From assembly GCA_033220425.1 (NCBI GenBank), contig CM065650.1:3596001-3660000 (forward strand): a DNA stretch of 64,000 nucleotides, in the 5' to 3' direction. This stretch comes from Lepraria neglecta. Taxonomy: Eukaryota > Ascomycota > Lecanoromycetes > Lecanorales > Stereocaulaceae. The stretch's first letter is position 1; each line of letters begins with the position of its first letter. Shown here piece by piece: positions 46,707 to 56,700 of the stretch. The position numbers and the translations under genes were made by a program. The notes beneath the pieces are model-generated. The model saw only the letters and a list, made by a program, of their open reading frames with translations, was not told the DNA's origin and ran no database searches.

Positions 46707-47297
46707 TAGCAATGACACACACCAATGTTAGCTGTAAGCATGGTTTGGATTGGTGAATAATTCAGAGATGGGAACGATGTGACGAAGCTCAGCCTACAGG
46801 AATTTGAAGTGTTGATGAGTTTTGGGGGGCGAAAATTTCAGCCCTACGGCAAGGCAAGCACCGGCACGCGCTATCACCGTTTGACCTAACTATAAAGTCT
46901 CTGTAGTACTAGTCTATCAGAACCTTAGCTGCGCTCCCGAAATTGAAGTGCTTTTTGGGCCTTAAGGCGCTTAGGATAACGTTGTTCGTAAATATAGCTG
47001 TCTCAGGCATGAGCACTGAGTTTCCCTCATTTTCGAAACAGTTGATTTCAAATACCAATCTGCTGCTTCAGGCATTCGCAACCCAGCTATGCCAACGGAA
47101 GACAGACACAGCCCAAGTCCAACGTGTCTAGCCTAGCTCGTTGTAACGATCACAGAGTCTGTTTCTGGCCTTAGACAGTCGTAATTTCCGACACTCTTCA
47201 GCTCTCCCTCTTAGGGTATTCTCATGTTGTCCTGAGTCATAACCTAGCTCGATGAAAACTCTCTGAGGTTATTAGGTGACCTTGGTGCAAGTGCGTG

Positions 47298-49906
47298 TTA
47301 TAGCCCGTCTCTCATATGCCAATTGCCAAGTTCGATTGGCTCATCACTAAGAAGCTCTACATCAACGTACTCGTTCTGTTCCAGCCCCGAAGATCCCAAT
47401 CGCTCCATGACGATCCAGACGCCCCTCCCCTGGCACATGCCGGGCTGGATATCGACATCAACTGTCCGAACTCCGGCGGGGCTGTCGAGGTACTCATCGT
47501 TGCCACTGATGGCAAGCACTTGCTTCGATGGCCCTCGCCCATACTCAAGCCCAAGCTTCAAAGGCGATTGCGGGCTTCGTTCTGGTCCTGACTTTGCCCC
47601 ACAGGGACGAGCAGTCATCGAGATTCGGTTGAGGCGGCGAGAGATCAAGGGTGCTAGAAGACGATCATTGCCAGGTGTAAATTCTGCGGCCCGGGCTTTA
47701 GTAACGAAGCGTCCGGCATTTTCCACCACGACTCGAGTTACAGTACAAGCTGACATGCTGCTGATTCGCAAGGCGAATTTTCCCAGCTGGTCTTGCTCGA
47801 ACGCGGAGCAAACAATAGTATAGGTACCAGCTGGGACTTTACGGATCTCGGCAAAAGCGTAGCGTTCCCTGTACTCGCCGCTATCGCCGACAATGTCTCG
47901 AGTTGTAATCGAATGTATCTGCTTTCCTCCCGCCCACACAAGGTTGACATGAATTGGAAAGTCCTTGGATGGGCTTTCAAGCAAAAGTGCAACATCCGAG
48001 GTGCTCTCCAGGTTCATACTGTATTGCGGATTGTTGTGATAAGATTGGCTGCTCGCGTTGCCCCCAGCCGTTGCAAGAGTCCAAGCGCCGTGCTGCACGT
48101 TGCAATGAGTATACTTCTCCCGAGCTTGGGAAAGAGTTAAGCCTGTTAAAGAATATACCGACAGCGTGAAGGTGTGATTCGATCGGGAAAGCGCCTGCTC
48201 GGACACTACCACCGTATACGCTTGTTTGGGTGAGAGCTTTAGTTTGAGCAGAGTGTTGGGCGAATCAACATATTTACCACACATGGTGGCCCCGTCGCTT
48301 AAAAGGACCTGCTGACCGTCATTGTCAAACGCATACAAGCTGATGTAGCCTTGCGGAAGTAGCTCTGTCGACGTAGTAGCCCCAGAACCCTCGGCCGACA
48401 TCTCCTCAATTGAAGTGAAGTGTTTGGTCAATAGAACCCACACAGTTCCACCCATGCTGCTACGAACCTCGTACTGGGGATTGGAGATGAAAGTACCTTC
48501 TGGACTACTAGATGTTGCTAGATCCCAGTTGAGATGAACATCTTCCCTGTATCTGAATAAGCTGGGATTCCAGTTGAGATATATAGATTCAAAACTCTGG
48601 AAGATGTCATTGAGACTCATCCAAAACATTCCCGGTGGAGGAGGCTCAGCCTCAGGTATAATGCGGAGGTCTTCGAGTGTTTTGATGGAATTCGTGATCG
48701 TGTCGCCGCGGTAGATATGGCCTTTCCAGACTGTCCCTTTGGACCAAGGGTTCTTTAACAGAAACAATTGTTGGCCTTCCTGCTCTTTCAAGTCGACAAC
48801 AGCATAGTCGTGCTCGCCTGATAGACCGAGACCCTCTTCTTCTCTTTGCGAGAATGTGCCTGTTCCTATGGTAATTAGAACGTCACCATAGTTGAAAGCA
48901 TTGAAAATTCTCTTCCACAAGGCACTTCGTACCATGTCATCACTAGCAACTCAAAAGCTTTAAGTTAGCATACTCTCGCCATTTGACGACGGAGTGGGAC
49001 ACGATACATTTGAGCATACCTTTGGAGAAACAGTTGCTCCGGAATCCACCCTGTCAAGGCGCATAAATCTGTACCAGAATTACTGCCCGGAAAGTCGTAA
49101 CCGCCCCTGACTTTGAGGTACGCTTTCTCGACGAGCGCAGGCCACAATAAAGCAGTGTTGTTCCGGTCAATAACATGCAAAGTCTGCGATGTACGAGATG
49201 CTGGAAGTCGATCGTCGATGACAACTTTTCGGGAGCAGCCATTGAAGTGTAGTCTCAATATATACTTTCCATTGGGTGATAGGGTGGGCTGCTGTAAGCT
49301 GTTGTCGTAGGGATAGAAATTGCAGGTGATGACCTGTAATACGGTCAACCCAAGAGGAGATGTGGTACGGAAATTCAATATTACATTAGAGTGCCCTCGG
49401 TCGTTCCTTGCGGTAACTGCACACAGGCTCGCAACCACAGAGCAATCACTGGTGACATCTTGGACAAGGTCGACTTTACCCTCGGCCTGCATGGTGAGAC
49501 TCGGATTGTGGCTGGTATCAGGAGCCTCAAGAACTTCGCCAGGCCTCTGCCAACAATCAAAGACCTCAAGCTGCGTCTTGGACAGTCGAAAACCTGCATT
49601 GTCTCTATCAGGTGTTAGAAGCCTAGTAGGAGTACGAGATGACTTGAATTCATCTTGGCTTGAGACCTACAGATACTGAGCCTGTCCAAGTTGGCACTGG
49701 AAGTCAGAAGCATCTGGCGGAGAAGTCCATGGTGGAAATTTTGAGCCATTCAGTTCAGAGCTTTTCCAAAGTATGATTTTCTCTCCAGTCGTCAAGTCGC
49801 GCTTTGACAGAAGCTCTCGCGGTTTCTGTCCTTTTCCTGGAATGTCTTCCTTTTTGGAAGGCTGGACAGCGGAATTCACCTCCCCCGTCATTGTAAGGAC
49901 CAGCAA
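47298..49906 (-). CDS. palB: PalB/Rim13 calpain-like protease of the pH-response pathway, N-terminal exon(s) unresolved
   Basis: Exons recognised are 47298-48942, 49020-49333, 49385-49604 and one ending at 49671 with its start near 49,880-49,906. The joins give GQAQYLDNAGFRLSKTQLE, RGHSNVITCNFYPYDN and FLQSDDMVRSALWKRIF. The calpain triad is visible: Cys in DVTSDCSVVASLCA, His in SGEHDYAVVDL and Asn in LLKNPWSKGTVW. It is followed by a long beta-sandwich C-terminus. In the Pal/Rim pathway this protease processes PacC/Rim101 on ESCRT-III at alkaline pH. The MIT-type N-terminus expected in the family is not resolved; candidate coding (AEARGHSKFDVYVYL) lies near 49,920-49,980. The 51-nt intron 49334-49384 is stop-free. 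Confidence 0.92.
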
Positions 49907-50316
49907 CCCGTACCTTGCTCAACGGTAACATTGAGATACACGTAGACGTCAAATTTGGAGTGGCCTCTGGCCTCTGCCTTTATTTTTGGACAGCCCCTCT
50001 TGTAGCTCGAGGAGACATGTCCTCAATATCACTTGTGGAACGCGCACAGAGTTGTCCTCTCTACACCAAACGCGGAAGTGGAACAGTGAAGAGTCTCGGG
50101 AGATAGATTTGGATCTAACGCAGCCTTGGCACTAGTCCAGATGTAGGTGGCAGCTGAGCCTCGGCAGTGGGGTTTTCCGTTCCTACTCTCTCAAACGACG
50201 TAATGCTGCTAACAATGTTTCCTATAATCTACTCGCTTCGTATTCAGATTGGTTCTTGGTTGCGTCCATAGGAACAGCTCCATGACCACAAGTGTCTGCA
50301 ACCACTAACACTTGTG
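49907..50316. other. PalB 5' region and divergent promoter with PMP47-like gene
   Basis: This should contain the unresolved PalB 5' exon(s) and both promoters. A minus-strand ATG at 50272 (MDATKNQSEYEAS) is a possible PalB start, but I could not join it in frame. Confidence 0.4.
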
Positions 50317-51520
50317 ATGGCAAGCAAAGCTGGCCAACCGCCGTTGCCGCCATGGGGGAACGCTTTGGCAGGAGCAACTGGTGCTGTCCTAGCAAATGCG
50401 ATTGTCTACCCATTGGATATGTGAGCTAAAATTTCCACAATTGACGAGCTCCAAGAACCTCATACTAATTGTCATTCAGAGTCAAGACACGCCTACAAGT
50501 CCAAGTGAAACGCAAATCAACAGACGAGGCTCCTCTGACAACCAATGATATACACTACACATCAACCATGGACGCTATCCGGAAGATTATGGAGGACGAA
50601 GGCGTTCTTGGCCTATATTCTGGAATCAATGGGTCCCTAATCGGTGTCGCATCTACCAATTTTGCCTACTTCTACTGGTATTCCGTCGTCCGTACGCTAT
50701 ACATATCGGCACAAAGCCTACCCAAACCTCCAAGCACGACAATAGAGCTCTCTCTAGGTGCTGCTGCAGGAGCAATAGCCCAAGTGTTCACCATACCAGT
50801 AGCTGTGGTCACCACACGCCAGCAAACGCAGCCAAAGGGGGACAAGAAGGGACTGCTGGATACTGGAAGAGAAGTGATAAATAGTGAAGACGGTTACAGC
50901 GGGCTATGGAGAGGATTGAAAGCTAGCTTGGTGCTGGTAGTGAACCCTGCCATCACCTACGGCGCATACCAGAGGTTGAGAGAATTGTTGTTTGTAGGGA
51001 AGACAAATCTTAGGCCATGGGAGTCGTTTTGTGAGCAAGAAGTCGGATCTAGCTTAAGAAGAGTGCTAATAGCTTCTCAGTCTTGGGTGCTGCGTCGAAA
51101 GCTTTAGCAACAATCGCTACACAGCCCTTGATCGTTGCAAAGGTGGGCCTCCAGTCTCGACCTCCTCCAGCAAGACAAGGCAAACCATTCAAGACCTTCA
51201 TTGAAGTCATGGCATACATCATTGAACACGAAGGCCCATTGGCGCTCTTCAAGGGCCTTGTTCCTCAGATCACTAAGGGTATCCTTGTCCAAGGCCTGCT
51301 GATGATGACCAAGGAAAGGCGGGTGTCTCTGGGCTCGGACTATGAATGACTATGCTGACGAACGGGCAGAATGGAAATCCTCTTCGTTGTCCTCTTTGCC
51401 TACATGCGCAGAATTAGATCAGAAAAGCTGCAAAAGGCAGCCGAAGCCGCAGCATCAAAGGCAAAGGAAGTTTTGCCTATTGAGAAAGCAAAGCAAGCTA
51501 TGCCCGCACTCATGAAGTGA
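50317..51520 (+). CDS. ANT1: Peroxisomal adenine nucleotide carrier (PMP47/Ant1 family)
   Basis: Exons are 50317-50420, 50480-51030, 51081-51318 and 51370-51520 (1044 nt, 347 aa). It has the three-fold mitochondrial-carrier architecture. The first repeat has PLDIVKTRLQ (the P-x-D/E-x-x-K/R signature restored by splicing) with EDEGVLGLYSGI. The second has IPVAVVTTRQQTQPKG and YSGLWRGLKASL. The third has QPLIVAKVGLQ and ALFKGLVPQITKGIL. These features, and the C-terminal Lys/Ala-rich tail, resemble PMP47, which imports ATP into peroxisomes for acyl-CoA activation. The last intron (51319-51369) starts GCGGGT and is a GC-AG intron; the frame and MMTKERMEILFV join require it. Confidence 0.93.
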
Positions 51521-51906
51521 CGCTTGGCCGATTTGCTTCTGATGATTTAATGTATATATTGGACGTTGGGCCCTTGCCATCGTCTTCCTTTCTGCATTTT
51601 TTGGTAATCCAAGCCCATACACATCTCGATCTGGCGGGGTGCTTTTTTCCGATCTAGAGCGACGGATCTCATTTCACAATGTAAATACTAGCAAATCAAA
51701 TTACCAATGGTCGATGAGTCTCAAACGTATTTGTGAGTTCCGTAAACTCCTACCGTTTGAAAAGTTGGCGATAGGGCGACGTAAATCTGTTAAGCTGACA
51801 CTCATGTGGCGCTAGCGACAGACACAATCCTAAGCGAGATCTTTCAACAGCAACACCTCTAAACCTCCACCTTGATCCCCCAATTCAACCTGTGAAAGCT
51901 GTTATA
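51521..51906. promoter_or_regulatory. eL29 promoter region
   Basis: This gene-free stretch contains the 3' flank of the carrier and the eL29 promoter. No specific ribosomal-protein element was recognised. Confidence 0.4.
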
Positions 51907-52329
51907 ATGGCGAGTAAGTCATCCACAGAATACAGTGATTCACCACCTCCCTTCAAGTACTAACAATCCGCGCGCACAGAATCCAAGAACTCTTCGCAGC
52001 ACAACCAGAACAAGAAAGCCCACCGAAACGGGTACGCTCTTCCCCTCCACCTCTACCATCACACTCTTCTCTCCCTTTACAAGCCGCCTATTAGCTCCTG
52101 AACAGAGCTATACTGACACGACACTCCGTTCAATAGCATCAAGAAACCCAAAACGCACCGATATCCTTCTCTCAACGGCACGGATCCAAAATATCGACGG
52201 AACCATAGACATGCGCTACATGGAACTATGAAAGCTTTAGTAGGTCTCTGTGGGTATGGTAATATATGGGATAGGAGCTGACAGGTGCTATAGAAGGAGG
52301 TTAAGGAGGGGAAGAGGGATGCGGCATGA
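51907..52329 (+). CDS. RPL29: 60S ribosomal protein eL29
   Basis: There are four exons: 51907-51913 (7 nt), 51980-52031, 52137-52239 and 52294-52329 (198 nt, 65 aa). No long open frame reveals it; it appears only on splicing. The product reads MAKSKNSSQHNQNKKAHRNG, IKKPKTHRYPSLNGTDPKYR, RNHRHALHGTMKAL, KEVKEGKRDAA. This is the conserved eL29 sequence, slightly longer than the 59-residue yeast form. It is strongly basic, as expected for an rRNA-binding protein. Exon 1 holds only ATG GCG A; the third codon is completed across a 66-nt intron. Confidence 0.96.
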
Positions 52330-52778
52330 TAAGGTGGAGCGGAGGGGTTTTGAAGAGTGGATTTGCAAGCTAGTCGGAGAAAGTACAATCATGAATCCAA
52401 ATGCTTGAAGATCGATACTCGCTGCGAGACAAGATTCACCTGAATGTGAGCTGGTGCCATTGCGATTGTCTGAGGAAGAGTGTGCCCAAAAAGCGCCCAC
52501 TTCTAAGTTCTATCCCCTGTCCCACCTCACAAATTCTCCTACAAAGGCATATGTGTGTACAGCCCCGTCGCTTCCTCCATGCGCGGCAGCTGAAGGATTA
52601 TCATCTTTGACGTGCCGATATTACCTACCTTTTCATTACCAAACACCCTCCTTCCCTCTCCCTATGAAGGATAAGGGTGCATGGAGAAACGGTTACATCT
52701 ATTTCCTCACTTCTACTTCTTAGCCTCAATTGTACAGCTTTGAATCTGATCACTTCTCCACTCCTTACTCTACAAGAT
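52330..52778. other. Convergent 3' spacer
   Basis: This lies between eL29 and the LisH-WD40 gene. It is C/T-rich in its right half; no gene was seen. Confidence 0.5.
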
Positions 52779-54361
52779 TCATGTCGTCTCCTTCTCCGGT
52801 CTCCAAACAACCAACCGCTTATCAAACCCCCCACTAACAGCCCACTCCTCCCCGTCAACCATCCCACACCAAATACTCCTAATCTTACTCCCCACCTCAT
52901 GTCCTCCTTTCAAACTAGATACCACCTTCCCTGTGTTCGCTTCCAAACCTCTCAACACGCCATCGTCACCGTTGACCCAAACCCCACTGAATGATTACAG
53001 GGTCAGCATTTCCCTTTTAAGGTGGTTTCTGTGTCATGAGACATATTTCGGGAGCCGGGAATGGGGTTTGAAAGAGGAATGATAAATCAGAACGAATAAC
53101 ATACCTCCCATCAGGCCTCCACACAACCATTGGCGTCGAATACGGCGTCTGCGGCGCCATCGTACTAACATGGATCTGAATAGCCGCATCCTCGCGATCC
53201 TGGACAGCGAGATTGGCGCGGGTTTGGGCCGCTTGGCTGATCGGCGCTATGGGATTTTCGGATAACGGTGATTCCAACCGGGGAAGAAGGAGCCGGACGA
53301 TTATTAGTTTCATGTGGGGGACAGCGGATGTAGCTACGGCGACTAATGTTGGGTCGACTGGACTTATGGCGATGGAGGAAGGGGAGAAGGCGATCCAGGC
53401 GTTTGAGTGGGGGGCTAGGTTTTGGGATCCAAGGTGTTTTAATTCTGCCCCTGGCGAAGACATTGATGTCGAAAATTCCTCGGTTGGAAGCGAGTAATAA
53501 TGCAAAGATGTCGAGTCCCGGCGTGTAACCAGCAGAATAGGACGGTCATGATCCGGATCTTTGATAAACTTGATCGTTTCCGGATTCGTAGGCAGAGTGA
53601 TTGATGCCACAGGCTGTCCCAACTGCAATCCCCCTTCTTGAGTGATGCGGTAGAGATACACCTTCCCATCCCACCCAGCAGTAGCAACCCAAGTACCCTC
53701 ACCATCTTCCCAAACATCAACTTTAACAACATATTTCTTGTGATCCCTCCTCTCATCAAGCACACTTTCCTCTCTATGATCATAAAGCACAACTTGCCCC
53801 GACATACCACTCGTAATCGTAGTCATATAATTCTTGCCAAGGGGAAGACAGGAAAGAATGGGGGAATCTTGCAGGTGGCTTAGGGATTTGACAAGGGTAA
53901 ATTCCGAGTCTGGAGTGAGAACATGTAGTCGTCTGTCCGCTGTGGTGGCAAGAAGTATCTGTTGAATACCCCCAGAGATTTCATCCTGAAATGATTCGAC
54001 AGAAACATGCAAGACATTCGTAGCTGAAGGCAAAGTGGAAACTTGATGCGGGTTTGAAGGCGCAGTGATGGTATTCCAGCCTTTATCGTTGGAGATACCG
54101 ACTTTTTCGAATGCTAAGCTGATATCGAAGATTTTCTTTTCTTCGAGGATTTTTTCGATTGTTAGGTCGCCTTTTCCTGTTGAGCCGGAGTCCGGGGGGA
54201 GGCCGGCTTCGCGGAGGAAAGCATCTAGGGTCTAAGATATCTCCGTATTGGTCAGTGGTTGTGCACGAGAATTGGACGAGGCTGGGGTGTTTTACGTCAT
54301 TGTAGTGGTTCGCTTTGAGGAATCTGGCTACTATAATTGCCGAGGAATCTGTGGCTGGCAT
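52779..54361 (-). CDS. LisH-WD40 protein of unknown role
   Basis: Exons are 54296-54361, 53105-54231 and 52779-52986 (1401 nt, 466 aa). The join NHYND-TLDAFLREAGL restores a LisH dimerisation motif at the N-terminus (ARFLKANHYNDTLDAFLREA). WD40-type repeats follow, with recognisable blades such as GTWVATAGWDGKVYLYRI. The last exon gives SIWCGMVDGEEWAVSGGFDK then RLVVWRPEKE. A middle region (VTRRDSTSLHYYSLPTEEF) is less repeat-like. No catalytic motif is present. LisH plus WD40 proteins usually act as scaffolds; I cannot assign a complex. Confidence 0.85.
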
Positions 54362-54735
54362 GTTAAGTGATATATTTGTTGGAGATAGCGTGCAATGTTT
54401 ATGATATCTTATTTGCCACCCTGAGTTTCTGCAAGATGATGTCAAGCAATACTACAAGAAATGCTGAAGATGAGGTGTTGTGTCATTCAATTTATGATGA
54501 TGGTTGAATCTGCTTGTAAAATATTGCTAAATGACATGGGGTATCTTTTCTATCCTGAACGCCACACTGAAAGAGCGGAGATATGCTATGCTGCTCGGAA
54601 TGCTGTATCTCTCGTGTACCTAAAGGTATGGTGGAGCATCCGAAGCTTGAAAAGATAAAGAAAACACATTTGTAGCTAGCCTGGAGCCAAGTTCGAGCTT
54701 GGGTAATAGGACCAAGCAGTCCAAGGTCCCAGCAG
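54362..54735. other. Gene-free spacer
   Basis: This is the promoter of the LisH-WD40 gene and the 3' flank of the NCBP3-like gene. Nothing specific was recognised. Confidence 0.5.
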
Positions 54736-56241
54736 CTAGTAAAACATATCCTCCGCCTTATTCCTCCTCCCACCCCTGCCCTCTAGTCTCTCAGCAAACA
54801 GCTCTTTCCCCGCATTGCCAACTGCCTTGCCCGGAAATAGCTCTTTAATGGTCCCCGCTGCAGCGCCGCCACGAATTGAGAACCCCTGCTCCTGCTGGCT
54901 TGACGCTCCTAGAATGCTAATGCCGCTGTTGTCCATGTCTAGCGTATCATGCACAAGCACTGGATCCGAGGCCTTCAAACGGCCATAAGATGTGGTGGGT
55001 CCATTAGTAATCCGATCAGCCAGATTCTTGCCCGCCTTAGAGCCGTTTTTGTTCGACATCGAAAGTCCGTTGGCAAATAAATCTGCTGTTTCATCTGCAG
55101 CATCAAAAGCGTCTGAACGGCGGTGGTTGGGAACATTGGCTTTGTGTGGAAAGAGTTCCTTCTTCAAGTCCGCTGCAAGCAGTTTGTTGCTGAAGAGGTC
55201 ATTGCTACCCCGGTTGAGGCCGCCTTTCGGTTCAGACTTGGTCGGGAATAGCTCTTTGCCTTTGTTCTCACGCGGGAAAGGATGAGGATCTTGGGTTCGG
55301 TATGAGGGCGGAGGAGTACGTCGAGGACGCCCTGGCGATGCGCTTCGGTCGCGTGAGGCACCACCCCTGTCACCCCTAGTTGGCCAATATGAGTCTCCTC
55401 GGCGTCGGCTGCGTCTTCCATCGTCATCGCTGTGAAAGTCTGGTGAAGAACCCATGGAATCTTTCCTGCTTGATGGCGCATTGTCATCGTACATGGATGC
55501 ATCGAAACCGTCTTCATGATCTTTGCGCCTCCGTCGCCGATGCTCTTGGTCGCTGTATCCTCTTCTTCGATAGTCGCCATTGCGGGAATCGTAGCTACGC
55601 TCTCCTCGGCGCTGTTTCTCCCTCGGATCGTGCTCAGGGTGCATCATGTAGAATCTGCTGGCTTCGTACGCTCGTGGACGCTTTTGGTCAGCGGTGAAAG
55701 AGGTCCGCACCTGGAGGTTCGAGTCTGGATGTGATGGTAAGATTTTGGCTGTCCGTAGCTGGAATTTCGGAATTGGAACACCGTCAACATTGGGGGCAAT
55801 TGAAAAGTGTTCAAGCGCCTCAATTGCAGTCGTCTCGTCTTCGAATACGATGTTCGCAGAGGAGTCATCGATCCATTCGACTCGGGGAGGTGGGCAGGAA
55901 GGGAAATGTTCTGCGGAAAAAGTTTTGATATCTTTGGTAGTGAGGCTATCCAGGCCATGTATGTAAATCTTGTTGGGTGTGAGCTCTGTCTCAGGTCCAA
56001 CGCCTGGTTGCTGAAGGCTGTCAACGCCATTGGTTTCATTATTAGTGGTTGTGAGGCCAGTCTGAGTGAGATCCTAGGCAACTGTGTCAGTCCAGAGGCT
56101 AGGGAGTGAACAAGATGTGCTGCAATGTCATCTTACCTGCTGATTGAAGTTGCCCTCCTGAAACTCATCCATTGGTCCCAAGTCAATATCCATGTCCACA
56201 TCCATATCGTCGCCCGCGACGATACCCAGCTCGTAGGCCAT
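54736..56241 (-). CDS. NCBP3: NCBP3-like nuclear cap-binding / mRNA-processing protein
   Basis: Exons are 56137-56241 and 54736-56073 (1443 nt, 480 aa). The N-terminus has an alternating acidic run (GDDMDVDVDMDIDLG). An RRM-like domain then gives NKIYIHGLDSLTTKDIKTFS and VEWIDDSSANIVFED; the latter matches the W-(L/I)-DD-(T/S) signature of NCBP3. ALEHFSIAP and an Arg/Ser/Asp-rich segment follow. The C-terminal third repeats a KELFP motif: KGKELFPTK, LKKELFPHK and IKELFPGK, plus weaker NDLFSNKLL, ADLFANGL and KELFAERL. NCBP3 in animals binds cap and TREX/EJC components; the function here is inferred. Confidence 0.85.
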
Positions 56242-56700
56242 GGCTGACTCAGAGTATGAGAGCTCAACCTTGAGAAACAGCCAGAAAGATTTGTCCCAGT
56301 GTTAACGTGAATTGATGTATGTTGAAATAATTGTTGATTGTTGAAACGTGAGGCTTAGAGCTCTCTGGTGAAACGTTGTTCCGTTCCGGTACAGGCTAGA
56401 ACTAGTCTAAATCGAGAATTGTAAGCTCCAAGTGAGAGATCCTCCCCACTCTTAAGAATTCTGGGAGAGCCCCTTTCGCTGATGGATGAAAGTGGTAAAG
56501 AGGTGAAGCTTATTAAGATTCGGTTCCGTAGGAAGATGCATCCAGCTCGAAACAAGCTCCCTAAATGCTCCGTATGGTAAAGACAGTAGCAAAGTGCTGA
56601 AAACATGTGGAACTCCTTTCATCGACTCAAGTCCCAAGACTGACTCCCAAACGCCATGCACGCCGATATCCTCGATCTTTCAGACTCAGTGGCGGCGCTT
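56242..56700. other. Gene-free spacer
   Basis: This is the promoter of the NCBP3-like gene and the 3' flank of the SANT-like gene. No element was recognised. Confidence 0.5.

Larger units (their letters stand above)
45232..47297. other. 2 kb gene-free interval with two hairpin-forming palindromes
   Basis: This lies upstream of the minus-strand C2H2 gene and downstream of PalB. No open frame has recognisable content. Two palindromes are listed separately. The 11-mer GAGGCATCATA occurs at 45848-45858 and again at 46698-46708 inside the second palindrome. Confidence 0.5.

Noticed and set aside
49605-49670. In-frame TAG (49667) in PalB suggested stop read-through or a broken gene.
   Set aside because: A 66-nt intron with donor GTAGGT, branch CTAAC and acceptor GATAG fits perfectly, and the spliced protein matches the family (QYLDNAGFRLSKTQLE).
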